Positions 36,449 through 44,888 of a stretch of DNA of 64,000 nt are shown one piece after another; the first letter of the stretch is position 1; the number at the start of each line of letters is the position of its first letter. The notes beneath the pieces are model-generated. The model ran no database searches. It was not told where the DNA came from and saw nothing but the letters and a program-made list of their open reading frames with translations. The stretch is from Microbacterium sp. Root166. Lineage in GTDB: Bacteria; Actinomycetota; Actinomycetes; Actinomycetales; Microbacteriaceae. A program made the translations under genes and the position numbers. The DNA lies in contig NZ_LMGL01000001.1 in NCBI RefSeq assembly GCF_001427145.1, forward strand, positions 1,565,241-1,629,240, written 5' to 3'.

Positions 36449-37548
36449 ACGCTCAGCGCCTCGGCACGGTCGTCCGCCTCGAGCTGACGCAGCGCACCCG
36501 CAGCATCGCCTGGTACGTCCTGCTCGGCGTGTTCGCGCTGTTGCTGCTCATCGTCACGGTGCTCTCGTTCCTCGCCTACAGCTGGGCGCAGCAGGAGCAG
36601 GGCTCGGCGATCTACTCGACGATCGTGTACATCACGCTGCTGCTCATCGTCCTGGTATCGCCGACGTTGAGCGGCAACTCGGTCAACGGCGATCGGGATG
36701 CCGCGACCCTCGCTCCCGTGCAGGTGACCCTCGCGACCACGGGCGAGATCCTCTTCGGCAAGGTCATCGCGGCGTGGATCACCGGCCTGGCCTTCGTCGC
36801 GGTGTCGGTGCCGTTCCTCATCGCCGCGACGCTGGCGGGCGGGGCGGATGCCGTCACCATCGTCGTCTCGCTGCTCGTGCTGATCGTCGAGGTCGGGATC
36901 ATCGCCGCGATCGGCGTCGGCCTGAGCGGCATCATCGCGCGCCCGCTGTTCTCCGTCGCCACCACGTATCTCGTCGTCGCCGCCCTCGTCGTGGGAACGC
37001 TCATCGCCTTCGGGCTGATCGGCGCGACGATGCGCACCGAGCAGGTGAACAACACGCGGTCGATCGACTGGTCGGAGTACGAGGACGGCACCTTCCCCTG
37101 CATGCCGGGGGAGGAGTCGTCGGACGACTACCCCTGCGAAGAGGACCCCACGCCGGCGTGCGGCGAGTGGGAGCAGTGGACCTATGAGGTGCCGCGCTTC
37201 GACCGGGTGTGGTGGTTGCTCGCCGCCAACCCCTTCGTGATCCTCGCCGATGCGACGCCGAGCCAGTTCGACCGCTTCGGCAACCCGGTGGACCTCTTCG
37301 GCCAGATCAAGTTCGGCGTGCGCATGGCGCAGCAGCCGCCGGAGAGGGAGACCTTCTACGACGAGTGCACGCAGACTCCGCTCGAGCAGAATCCGCCGAC
37401 CGCCGAGGAGACCATCGCGCAGAGCACGCCGAGCTGGTTCGTCGGGCTTGCGCTCCAGATCCTGCTCGCCGCCGGCCTGCTCTGGTGGGCCTACGCGCGG
37501 ACCAGCACGCCGGCGCGCCGGCTGCCCCCGGGCACCCGCATCGCCTGA
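36445..37548 (+). CDS. ABC-2 type permease with a large acidic, cysteine-containing loop
   Basis: 367 residues. Six main helices (the first at WYVLLGVFALLLLIVTVLSF), with YITLLLIVLVSPTLSGNSVNGDRDAATLAPVQVT typical of ABC-2 permeases. Between helix 5 and helix 6 is an external stretch of about 140 residues with four cysteines in a short acidic run (FPCMPGEE, YPCEEDP, PACGEW, YDECTQ), unusual for the family and probably disulfide-bonded. It partners the upstream ATPase. Confidence 0.85.
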   Translation: MNAQRLGTVVRLELTQRTRSIAWYVLLGVFALLLLIVTVLSFLAYSWAQQEQGSAIYSTIVYITLLLIVLVSPTLSGNSVNGDRDAATLAPVQVTLATTGEILFGKVIAAWITGLAFVAVSVPFLIAATLAGGADAVTIVVSLLVLIVEVGIIAAIGVGLSGIIARPLFSVATTYLVVAALVVGTLIAFGLIGATMRTEQVNNTRSIDWSEYEDGTFPCMPGEESSDDYPCEEDPTPACGEWEQWTYEVPRFDRVWWLLAANPFVILADATPSQFDRFGNPVDLFGQIKFGVRMAQQPPERETFYDECTQTPLEQNPPTAEETIAQSTPSWFVGLALQILLAAGLLWWAYARTSTPARRLPPGTRIA

Positions 37549-37549
37549 C

Positions 37550-38440
37550 CTACGGGCCGCCGCGGAGGAGGCGCTTCGGGTCGAGCCGGCTGCGGACGGC
37601 GAGCCCTGCGCACAGGATCACGGCCGCGCCGCCGACGAGCGTCTGCCAGGTGAGCGGTTCGCCGAGGAGCAGCGCGGCCCACAGGATCGTCAGCACGGGC
37701 TGGACGAGCTGGATCTGGCTCACGCGGGACATCGGGCCGATCGCCAGGCCGCGGTACCAGGCGAAGAACCCGAGGAACATGCTGACGGCCGCGAGGTAGC
37801 CGAACGCCGCCCACTCCACCGGTGTGGCCGACGGCGGCTGCTGCATGACGGAGATCGCGGTGAGCACGATCATCAGCGGCGCGGCGAGGACGAGTGCCCA
37901 CGAGACCGTCTGCCACGAGCCCAGCTCGCGCGAGAGCATCCCGCCCTCGGCGTACCCGATCGCCGCGGCGAGGACGGCGCCGAAGAGCAGCAGGTCCGAC
38001 CAGTGCAGGCCGCCGAAGCCGCCGCTGTGCACTGCGGCGAACAGGACCGCTGCAACGGCGCCGAGACCCGCGAACACCCAGAACGAGCGGGCAGGGCGCT
38101 CGCGTGCACGGAGCACCGCGATCACCGCTGTCGCCGCCGGAAGCAACGCGATCACGACGGCGCCGTGGGTGGCCGAGGCGGTCGTGAGCGCGAAGGACGT
38201 CAGCAGTGGGAAACCGGCCACGACCCCGCCCGCCACGATGGCCAGGCGCGCCCACTGCCGGCGATCGGGCAGCGCCTGCCGGGTGAGCGCCAGGGCGGCC
38301 GCGGCGAGGGCTGCGGCGACCACTGCGCGACCGGCGCCGATGAACAGCGGGGGGAAGCCACCGAGGGCGATGCGCGTGAACGGGACGGTGAACGAGAAGG
38401 CGAGGACGCCCAGCAGGCCCCACAGCAGCCCGGCGCGCAT
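37550..38440 (-). CDS. EamA/DMT-family transporter
   Basis: 296 residues, ten helices in two EamA repeats; FSFTVPFTRIALGGFPPLFIGAGR and VSQIQLVQPVLTILWAALLLGEPLTWQTLVGGAAVI are typical. Probable exporter of an amino acid or other metabolite. ATG 38440 fits the family N-terminus; an earlier ATG at 38488 would share bases with the facing regulator's start. The MocR regulator opposite is the likely controller. Confidence 0.87.
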   Translation of the reverse strand: MRAGLLWGLLGVLAFSFTVPFTRIALGGFPPLFIGAGRAVVAAALAAAALALTRQALPDRRQWARLAIVAGGVVAGFPLLTSFALTTASATHGAVVIALLPAATAVIAVLRARERPARSFWVFAGLGAVAAVLFAAVHSGGFGGLHWSDLLLFGAVLAAAIGYAEGGMLSRELGSWQTVSWALVLAAPLMIVLTAISVMQQPPSATPVEWAAFGYLAAVSMFLGFFAWYRGLAIGPMSRVSQIQLVQPVLTILWAALLLGEPLTWQTLVGGAAVILCAGLAVRSRLDPKRLLRGGP

Positions 38441-38472
38441 GGATAGCGCTGGGGATTCGCGGACGATAACGC

Positions 38473-38478
38473 TACTCT
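38473..38478 (+). promoter_or_regulatory. -10-like hexamer TACTCT upstream of the MocR gene
   Basis: TACTCT, 8 nt, ATG 38487; the gap is longer than elsewhere in the window. Confidence 0.4.
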
Positions 38479-38486
38479 GTGCTGAC

Positions 38487-39896
38487 ATGGGCAACGATAG
38501 CACCGACCGCATCGTCGCAGGACTGCGCCGCTGGATCTCGTCGGCGCCGCCCGGCGCCAGGGTTCCCTCGAGCCGGGAGCTGACCGCGGAGTACGGCGCG
38601 AGCCCGGTCACGGTGCAGAAGGCGATGCGCGCGCTCGCCGCATCTGGGCTCATCGAGAGCCGTCCCGGCGTCGGCACGTTCGTGCGGGCGACCCGCGCGG
38701 CTCGTCCGGTCGACTACGGGTGGCAGACGTCCGCGCTCGGCGCACCGCAGTCCCGGACGCTGGCACTGCCCGCCGCGCAGCGCTCGACGGCTCCGGATGC
38801 CATCGGGCTCCACGCCGGCTATCCCGACCGCGCACTGCTTCCCGAGCGGCTCGTCCGGGCCGCCATCACCAGGGCAGCGCGGACGGATGCCGTCATCTCG
38901 CGTTCGCCGGTGGCGGGGATGCCCGAGCTGCAGTCCTGGTTCGCGACGGAGCTGGCCCACGCGGCCCCGGCCGGCGTGACGCCCGCCACGGCGCGAGACG
39001 TTCTCATCCTCTCGGGGAGCCAGAGCGGACTGAGCTCGATCTTCCGGGCGCTCGTGGGGCCGGGGCATCCGCTCCTCATCGAGTCGCCGACGTACTGGGG
39101 CGCCATCCTCGCGGCGGCCCAGGCGAACGTGACCCTCGTGCCGGTGGCCTCCGGACCCGACGGCCCCGACCCCGTCGACGTCGAGCGGGCGTTCGAGCAG
39201 ACGGGCGCGCGCGGCTTCTACGTGCAGCCGAACTTCGCCAATCCGACCGGGGCGCAGTGGTCCGTGCAGCGCGGCCGCGAGGTGCTCGAGATCGCACGGC
39301 GCCGCGGCGCATTCCTCATTGAGGACGACTGGGCGCACGACCTCGCGATCGACGCCGATTCGCGTCCCCTCGCGGCGTTCGACGACGACGGTCACGTCAT
39401 CTATCTCCGCACCCTGACCAAGAGCGTCTCGCCCGCCCTGCGGGTCGCCGCCGTCACCGCGCGTGGGCCTGCGCGCGACCGCATCCTCGCCGACCGTGCG
39501 GCCGAGTCGATGTACGTGAGCGGGCTGCTCCAGGCGGCAGCGCTCGACGTGGTCACGCAGCCGGCCTGGCGCACGCACCTCCGGTCGGTGAGGGGTCTGC
39601 TGGGGGCACGGCGCGACCTGCTGGTGGCATCGCTGCGCGAGCACGCGCCGCAGGCGCACCTCGAGCTGGTTCCGCGCGGGGGGCTGAACCTGTGGCTGCG
39701 GCTCGCCGAGGGCACCGACCCTCAGGACCTGGCGCGTCGGTGCGAGAGCCGCGGCGTGATCATCGCCGATGGAACGGAGTGGTTCCCGGCCGAGGCATCC
39801 GCTCCCCACATCCGGCTGAACTACTCCGGACCCGATCCCGAGCGCTTCCCCGAGGCGGCCCGCATCATCGGCGAGGAACTGGAGCGCTCGTCCTGA
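38487..39896 (+). CDS. MocR-type regulator (GntR HTH plus aminotransferase fold)
   Basis: 469 residues. Winged helix at 1-70 (VPSSRELTAEYGASPVTVQKAMRALAASGLIESRPGVGTFV), then a fold-type-I aminotransferase domain with the PLP lysine in TLTKSVSPALR near residue 315 and the NPTG motif in NFANPTGAQW. MocR proteins sense PLP and an amino compound. The facing EamA transporter is the probable target. The open frame reaches 37824, but that part is antisense to the transporter. Confidence 0.9.
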   Translation: MGNDSTDRIVAGLRRWISSAPPGARVPSSRELTAEYGASPVTVQKAMRALAASGLIESRPGVGTFVRATRAARPVDYGWQTSALGAPQSRTLALPAAQRSTAPDAIGLHAGYPDRALLPERLVRAAITRAARTDAVISRSPVAGMPELQSWFATELAHAAPAGVTPATARDVLILSGSQSGLSSIFRALVGPGHPLLIESPTYWGAILAAAQANVTLVPVASGPDGPDPVDVERAFEQTGARGFYVQPNFANPTGAQWSVQRGREVLEIARRRGAFLIEDDWAHDLAIDADSRPLAAFDDDGHVIYLRTLTKSVSPALRVAAVTARGPARDRILADRAAESMYVSGLLQAAALDVVTQPAWRTHLRSVRGLLGARRDLLVASLREHAPQAHLELVPRGGLNLWLRLAEGTDPQDLARRCESRGVIIADGTEWFPAEASAPHIRLNYSGPDPERFPEAARIIGEELERSS

Positions 39897-39904
39897 GGCT
39901 TACT

Positions 39905-39920
39905 GCAACCGCATGGTTGC
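39905..39920. promoter_or_regulatory. GCAACC palindrome upstream of the SRPBCC/ArsR operon
   Basis: GCAACC-N4-GGTTGC; same half-site as the two following palindromes but different spacing. Confidence 0.5.
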
Positions 39921-39936
39921 TTTCCGAGAGGCCTTG

Positions 39937-39954
39937 TGCAACCATCGAGTTGCA
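39937..39954. promoter_or_regulatory. Probable ArsR-type operator 1
   Basis: TGCAAC-N6-GTTGCA, perfect arms. Confidence 0.65.
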
Positions 39955-39960
39955 GTGACT

Positions 39961-39980
39961 GTGCAACTTCGAGGTTGCAC
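39961..39980. promoter_or_regulatory. Probable ArsR-type operator 2
   Basis: GTGCAAC-N6-GTTGCAC, perfect 7-bp arms, 25 bp centre-to-centre from operator 1. Confidence 0.7.
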
Positions 39981-40004
39981 GGCAAGGACGAAAGGAACAG
40001 GATC

Positions 40005-40484
40005 GTGAGCATGACAGTCAACCCGTCGTCGGTCGTCGACGACGCCGCATTCTCGGTGCAGCGCACCATCCGCATCTCGGCACCGGTCGAGAAGGTCTGG
40101 GCGGCCGTGACCGAGCCCGCGCACATCTCGCGCTGGTTCGGGCAGGCGGCCTTCGAGGGGACCGGCGCCGGCGCCCGGGGAACTCTGACGTGGCCGGATC
40201 GGGACCCGATCCCCGTCCGCATCGAGGCGATCGACCCGCGGCGCACCGTCTCGTACCGCTGGGGCAACGACGACGCCAGCGGCGTGGTGCCCGAGGAACT
40301 CGACGACGCACACTCGACCGTCTTCACCTTCACGCTCGCCGAAGTGGCCGGCGGGACCGAGCTGACGGTGGTCGAGACCGGCTTCGAGAACACCTCGGAC
40401 CCGGCCGCGAACCTCGCCGACCACCGCGAGGGCTGGAACGGCGAGCTCGACAAGCTCGTCGCGCTCCTCGAAAGCGGCTCGTGA
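40005..40484 (+). CDS. SRPBCC (AHSA1-like) domain protein
   Basis: 159 residues. The START-like fold opens with FSVQRTIRISAPVEKVWAAVTEPAHISRWFG, the standard AHSA1 signature, and has GTELTVVETGFEN near the end. Such proteins bind hydrophobic ligands; partners of ArsR genes of this type are common. GTG 40005 has AGGA 8 nt upstream; ATG 40011 is the alternative. The stop overlaps the arsR GTG. Confidence 0.86.
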   Translation: MSMTVNPSSVVDDAAFSVQRTIRISAPVEKVWAAVTEPAHISRWFGQAAFEGTGAGARGTLTWPDRDPIPVRIEAIDPRRTVSYRWGNDDASGVVPEELDDAHSTVFTFTLAEVAGGTELTVVETGFENTSDPAANLADHREGWNGELDKLVALLESGS

Positions 40485-40798
40485 CGACCGAGACCCTGGT
40501 TCCGGTGTTCGCCGCCCTCGGCGACCCCACCCGGTGGCGCATCCTGGCGGCGCTCGGCGAGGGGGATGCCTCGGCATCCGCCCTCGCCGGGCGCCTGCCG
40601 GTGAGCCGCCAGGCGATCGCCAAGCATCTGGCTGTTCTGCAGGAGGTCGGCCTGGTCGAGACGGTGCGCGTGGGCCGCGAGGTGCAGTACCGCATCGTCG
40701 GCTCAGAGCTGAGCGCCACCGCGCGACGCCTCGACGAGTTCGGCGCCGCCTGGGACCGCCGCCTGCAGGCCATCAAGGAGATCGCCGAGGGGCTCTGA
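40481..40798 (+). CDS. ArsR-family winged-helix regulator
   Basis: 105 residues: FAALGDPTRWRILAALGEG and the recognition helix VSRQAIAKHLAVLQEVGLVETVRVGREVQY. There is no metal-binding cysteine pair, so it belongs to the non-metal ArsR group usually found with SRPBCC proteins. It probably binds the TGCAAC palindromes upstream and represses its own operon. Confidence 0.88.
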   Translation: MTTETLVPVFAALGDPTRWRILAALGEGDASASALAGRLPVSRQAIAKHLAVLQEVGLVETVRVGREVQYRIVGSELSATARRLDEFGAAWDRRLQAIKEIAEGL

Positions 40799-40808
40799 GG
40801 AGCAGCGG

Positions 40809-41537
40809 TCATGCGCCGGTGAGAACCTTGAGCGTCCGCGCGTTGCGGACGGCATGACCCTCGCCGTCGTTGTTGAAGTACGCGTAAACGGTGTGCCCCG
40901 ACCGACGCCATTCGCCGATGCGGTCGGCCCACCAGGCAAGATCGTCGTCCGAGTACGAGCCCGCGTAGAGATGCTCGGAGCTCGGTCCGTGCAGGCGCAC
41001 GTAGACGATGTCGGCGGTGGCTCGAAGGATGCACGGCAGCTGAGCTCCGCTCATGACGCAGTACGCGCTGCGATGGCGGGACAGCAGATCGAAGACCTCG
41101 TCGTGATTCCACGACGGATGCCGCAGCTCGACCGACGTCCGCATCCACGGCGGCACCCGGCCGAGGAAATACCCCAGGCGTTCGTCGTCTCGCTCGAGCG
41201 TGGGTGGCAGCTGCACGAGCATCACCGCCCGGCGATCGCCGAGTTCGTGCCAGCCGGCGGTCATCCGGTCGACCCACACCTCCGGTTCGAACAGCTTGCG
41301 CGCGTGCGTCAGCCCGCGCGGCGCCTTCGCCGACATGGCGAACCCCTGCGGGAGCCGCTCAGCCCACCCCGCCCAGCGCGGCGCCGGTGGCCACCGGTAG
41401 AAGCTCGCGTTCAGCTCGACCGTGTCGAACTCGGCGGTGTAGACGTCGCGTCGCCTGGCCACCGGGAGGCCCGGGGGATAGAGGACGCCGTCCCAGTGGT
41501 CGTAGCTCCACCCAGACGTTCCGATCCGAACGGTCAA
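40809..41537 (-). CDS. DUF72 (YecE-like) family protein
   Basis: 242 residues. It opens IGTSGWSYDHWDGVLYPPGL and has FDTVELNASFYRWP and FAMSAKAPRGLTH, all DUF72 hallmarks; a TIM-barrel fold is known, function is not. YFNNDGEGHAVRNA near the end is the conserved closing motif. TTG 41537 with GGAGG about 4 nt before it is the likely start. Confidence 0.88.
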   Translation of the reverse strand: MTVRIGTSGWSYDHWDGVLYPPGLPVARRRDVYTAEFDTVELNASFYRWPPAPRWAGWAERLPQGFAMSAKAPRGLTHARKLFEPEVWVDRMTAGWHELGDRRAVMLVQLPPTLERDDERLGYFLGRVPPWMRTSVELRHPSWNHDEVFDLLSRHRSAYCVMSGAQLPCILRATADIVYVRLHGPSSEHLYAGSYSDDDLAWWADRIGEWRRSGHTVYAYFNNDGEGHAVRNARTLKVLTGA

Positions 41538-41607
41538 GCGCCCTCCCTCGTCGAACGGCCCCCAAGGTACGGCGGGTCGCGCCGGCGGGCGACGGGCTTG
41601 ACAGCGC

Positions 41608-42477
41608 TCAGTCGAAGGCCGCCGGCGTCTCGCGCGGATACGCCCCGCCGGCGAGCTTCACCAGACGCGCGTGGGCGTACTCGCAGACGAGTGCGTGGCG
41701 GTAGACCATACGCGGCACGTCGACGTTCGAGTCCATCCAGAGGCTCAGCCCGCCGAGCTTCCAATGCCGGAAGGTGTCGTCGTCGCAGACCAGCGCCAGG
41801 ATCTCCATGAACGAGTCGTCGAACCGGATCGAGTGCACCGCCCGGCGATACTCCTCGAGCGTGAGCGCCATCGAGAACGGGATGTTCATGAAGCACAGTG
41901 CCGTCTGGATGTCGAGGCGGAGGAAGCGGCGCTGATGCCGCTCGGCATCCAGCCAGGGGATGTCGAGCTGGGTGAAGTCGAGCGCGGCCGGCGCGGTCAG
42001 GGGCACGCCGTCCAGCGCGATGAGCACGTCGTACACGTTGACGTCGTGCTCGACCACCGCGGAGTCGCCGAGGCCGGCGAGCGTCTCCGGCCTCAGGGTC
42101 ACCGGCTCCATCGGCACACTGGTGTTGCGGATGATGAAGTTCACCAGGTTCGTCTCCACCACGAAGTGGCGGATGAGCAGCTCGACGGCGTCGGGCGAGA
42201 CGAAATGGCGCAGGAACCACACGCAGAGGAAGTCCATCGTCCGCAGCGGCATCCACCGGAACGGGAGCACGCGCTTCACGATCGAGATGAGCGCCACCAG
42301 GACGCGTGAGAAGACGCGCACGATCGGGTACAGCCAGCGCCGCGACAGGCGCCGCTGATCGTCGATGATCAGCCGCACCAGCGACCGGTCGAGCGGGACC
42401 GACGGATCCGAGTAGATCGCCTCCCACATGCTCGGGTCCGAGCGCACGAACTCCGGCATCGTCGGTCGCCCGGCCAT
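41608..42477 (-). CDS. Unknown protein of the ketosynthase/diiron operon
   Basis: 289 residues; I do not recognise the family. A soluble N-terminus (MPEFVRSDPSMWEAIYSDPSV) is followed by a basic amphipathic or short membrane segment (YPIVRVFSRVLVALISIVKRVLP) near residue 60, then a largely helical body with DAVELLIRHFVVETNLVNFIIRN. It starts 2 bp after the diiron oxidase stop, so it is third in the operon. Membrane association with a lipid-like product is a guess from context. Confidence 0.75.
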   Translation of the reverse strand: MAGRPTMPEFVRSDPSMWEAIYSDPSVPLDRSLVRLIIDDQRRLSRRWLYPIVRVFSRVLVALISIVKRVLPFRWMPLRTMDFLCVWFLRHFVSPDAVELLIRHFVVETNLVNFIIRNTSVPMEPVTLRPETLAGLGDSAVVEHDVNVYDVLIALDGVPLTAPAALDFTQLDIPWLDAERHQRRFLRLDIQTALCFMNIPFSMALTLEEYRRAVHSIRFDDSFMEILALVCDDDTFRHWKLGGLSLWMDSNVDVPRMVYRHALVCEYAHARLVKLAGGAYPRETPAAFD

Positions 42478-42478
42478 C

Positions 42479-43168
42479 TCAGCGATCCAGCTCTTCCAGC
42501 TGCAGCGCGTAAAGGCGAGCGACCACCTGTGCGCAGCGCACGATGTCATCGGCGGCGGCATCGTCGATCATGCCGGAGGTGAGGATCGCATCCATGTCGC
42601 CGGTGTGCGCGGCGTCCGCCTGCTCGTGGTAGCGCATGAAGTGCACCTGATTGTCGGCCAGCCCGAGGACCTCCTGGAAGCGCGCGGCCCATCCGGCCGC
42701 ACGCTTCGCGCCGAGTCCCTCGATGATGAACATCGCCCCCAGCAGCCCGACCGGGTTGGGCTGGGCCGCGTAGTGGAACATGTACCCGGACAGCGCTTCC
42801 GAGCCGACGTTCTTCCGCCCCGCCCGCAGCTCGGTGAGCGAACCCCCGACCGCGACGTAGTCCCGCTCGATCATGAGGTAGTCGCGGTGCTCCTCCTCAG
42901 CGTGGCGGATCGCGGCCGCTCGCAGCTCGAAGTGCTCGATGTCGAAGCTCGACGCCGCGCGTGAGATCCACGGCGAGCCGTCGACGACCTGCTGGCGGAG
43001 GTTGAACAGCAGCCGCTTGTAGTCATCGAGGGTCACGGTTCCCTCGTCGAGCCGGCGCAGCACGGGAACCTTCGCCAGGTGCTCCTCGAGCTGGGTCCAC
43101 ACGGCAGCGAGGCGGTCGGGCAGCGTGCTGGCATCCGTCGAGGCAGGAATGGTCGTGGTGTCGGTCAT
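42479..43168 (-). CDS. Haem-oxygenase-fold diiron oxidase family protein
   Basis: 229 residues, all-helical, of the iron-containing redox enzyme (Haem_oxygenas_2) family. Probable metal ligands lie on three helices: AAIRHAEEEHRDYLMIERDY (Glu and His), MFIIEGLGAKRAAGW (Glu), and MRYHEQADAAHTGDMD (His and acidic residue). Known members of this superfamily oxidise fatty acids, amino acids or arginine derivatives. It overlaps the ketosynthase by 4 bp (ATGA), which points to a fatty-acyl or ketoacyl substrate. Confidence 0.82.
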   Translation of the reverse strand: MTDTTTIPASTDASTLPDRLAAVWTQLEEHLAKVPVLRRLDEGTVTLDDYKRLLFNLRQQVVDGSPWISRAASSFDIEHFELRAAAIRHAEEEHRDYLMIERDYVAVGGSLTELRAGRKNVGSEALSGYMFHYAAQPNPVGLLGAMFIIEGLGAKRAAGWAARFQEVLGLADNQVHFMRYHEQADAAHTGDMDAILTSGMIDDAAADDIVRCAQVVARLYALQLEELDR

Positions 43169-44307
43169 GCGGAGGCTCCTTGTGATCCGGGCGGGGCGAC
43201 GACGGTCAGGTGGGCGAACGCGAACGAGAAGCGTCCGGACTCGGGCACAGCGAGCAGCACGGTCTCTCCGGGGGCGAACCGGCCGGCGTGCCACGCCTCT
43301 TCGAGCGCGATGAAGATACTCGCGGATCCGGTGTTCCCGCGGGTCTCGAGGTTCGAGAACCAGCGGTCGGTGTCGAGCGTGGGGATGCGGCGGCGCAGTG
43401 CCTCGAACGCGACGTCGCGGAACATGTTCGTGCTGTAGTGGCACACGACGTGGTCGAGGTGATGGACGTCGACCAGGCCGATGTCGACGAGCTCTTCGAA
43501 CTGCCGGATGCCGGTCTGTGCGAGGTCGTCGAGCATGCTCACGTCCTGGCGCAGCACGAACATGCCACGTGCCTCGGCTTCGTCGATGCCGACGTCCTGC
43601 CAGGTGTCTCCCACACGGGTCTCGGGGCCCGCCATGCCGGCTCGCATGCAGACGTCGTGCTCGTGGGCGAGGGAGACGTGGCGCACCCAGTCGACGCGCA
43701 GCGACGGCTTGGTCGGGTGCGGCTGGAACTCCACGACGACGGCCCCGGCGCCGTCCGAGAGCATCCAGCGCAGGAAGTGCGAGTCCATCCCCGCCCGGAT
43801 GCCGTCGAACCGGCGCTGGCGCAGGCTCCTGCTCGGCAGCTCGGAGCCGACGACGGCCGCGACCGGGTGGTCTCCGAGGCGGATCTTGCTCACAGCCGCG
43901 TCGAGCGCGGCGAGGCTGGACGCGCACACGCCGGACGCCGACAGCAGCTGCATCGGGCCGCCGCCGAGGCGGCCGTGCACCATCGAGGCGAAACCGGGGA
44001 CGAGCACGTCGCCCATGGTGGTCGCACACGCCAGCATGCGAAGGTCGGCGGCTCCGATCCCGCGATCGTCGAGAGCGGCTTGCAGAGCCTTGACCGCCAG
44101 GCCCTCGTTCAGCTCGGTCGGCTCGCCGCGCTCGTCGAGCGCGTAGTGACGCTGACGGATGCCGTTCGACTCGAGGATGCGGCGGCGGATGCGCTCGGTG
44201 ACCTTGTCGTCGCCGCCCAGACGAGCGACGATCCCGTCGTTGTCGACCGGATCACCGGGGAGGTACCGGCCGAAGCCGGTGAGGTACGCGGTGGCGGTCG
44301 TGCCCAT
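43165..44307 (-). CDS. Beta-ketoacyl synthase III family enzyme
   Basis: 380 residues, thiolase fold. The KAS III triad is readable: Cys128 in LLSASGVCASSLAAL, His in VCHYSTNMF near residue 290, Asn in TRGNTGSAS near residue 325. It is longer than FabH (about 320) and lies away from fab genes, so a dedicated secondary or lipid pathway is likelier than housekeeping. ATG 44307 follows a TAGGGT by 6 nt. It heads a three-gene operon with the diiron oxidase and an unknown protein. Confidence 0.87.
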   Translation of the reverse strand: MGTTATAYLTGFGRYLPGDPVDNDGIVARLGGDDKVTERIRRRILESNGIRQRHYALDERGEPTELNEGLAVKALQAALDDRGIGAADLRMLACATTMGDVLVPGFASMVHGRLGGGPMQLLSASGVCASSLAALDAAVSKIRLGDHPVAAVVGSELPSRSLRQRRFDGIRAGMDSHFLRWMLSDGAGAVVVEFQPHPTKPSLRVDWVRHVSLAHEHDVCMRAGMAGPETRVGDTWQDVGIDEAEARGMFVLRQDVSMLDDLAQTGIRQFEELVDIGLVDVHHLDHVVCHYSTNMFRDVAFEALRRRIPTLDTDRWFSNLETRGNTGSASIFIALEEAWHAGRFAPGETVLLAVPESGRFSFAFAHLTVVAPPGSQGASA

Positions 44308-44313
44308 GGGTCG

Positions 44314-44319
44314 ACCCTA
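44314..44319 (-). promoter_or_regulatory. -10 hexamer TAGGGT of the ketosynthase operon
   Basis: On the minus strand TAGGGT, 6 nt, ATG 44307. Confidence 0.55.
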
Positions 44320-44388
44320 GGCCACGCGGCTCGGGCGGCGTCTTTGCCACGGCTGTCAAGCCCCTGCAGGCGCTGCGGCCGCCGCTTC

Positions 44389-44394
44389 TAGCGT
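44389..44394 (+). promoter_or_regulatory. -10 hexamer TAGCGT of the acidic-protein gene
   Basis: TAGCGT, 6 nt, ATG 44401. Confidence 0.5.
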
Positions 44395-44400
44395 GGAGTC

Positions 44401-44751
44401 ATGACCGACACGACGGCATCCGATTCCTCTTCCGACGCAGTGCTCGGCACCGGCGACCCCGCCCTGCAGCCGCTCCGCGACGGAGACACCTCGATCGAAC
44501 CCGACCCCACGCGGGACCCCGCCCAGGCGGAGTGGGACCGCACCGCCGCGCGAGACGAGGGCGTCGCCGACGACTTCGCCGGCCCGACGGCGACCGGCGA
44601 CGATCCGGCTCACATCCCCTCGGACGACGACGAGATTCCAGCTGAGGATCTCCCGCGCCGCTCCGAGCAGCCCGAGACGCAGGGAGTCGACCCCACACTC
44701 GCGGGGCTCGGCGAGGAGGGTCAGGGGGACCTCTCGCCCGAGGACCTCTGA
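44401..44751 (+). CDS. Small acidic, disordered hypothetical protein
   Basis: 116 residues, dominated by Asp, Glu, Pro, Ser and Thr, with no hydrophobic core and no recognised domain. Single leaderless gene divergent from the ketosynthase operon. The low complexity argues for an intrinsically disordered or stress-type protein; nothing more can be said. Confidence 0.6.
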   Translation: MTDTTASDSSSDAVLGTGDPALQPLRDGDTSIEPDPTRDPAQAEWDRTAARDEGVADDFAGPTATGDDPAHIPSDDDEIPAEDLPRRSEQPETQGVDPTLAGLGEEGQGDLSPEDL

Positions 44752-44888
44752 GTCCACTCCGCACGATCGGATGCACGCCCGGTGCATCCGAATCCGACCT
44801 CTGCGCCGAACACCACTGTGAGCCCGCACCAGGGCGTACGGTTGACGGCACCACGGGCACGGCGGCCCGAACGGGAGGCGAGAGTCGG

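Noticed and set aside
39905..39980. A CRISPR array
   Set aside because: Three short palindromes of unequal spacing and no repeat-spacer regularity; operators before an ArsR operon explain them. No CRISPR array was seen anywhere in the window.
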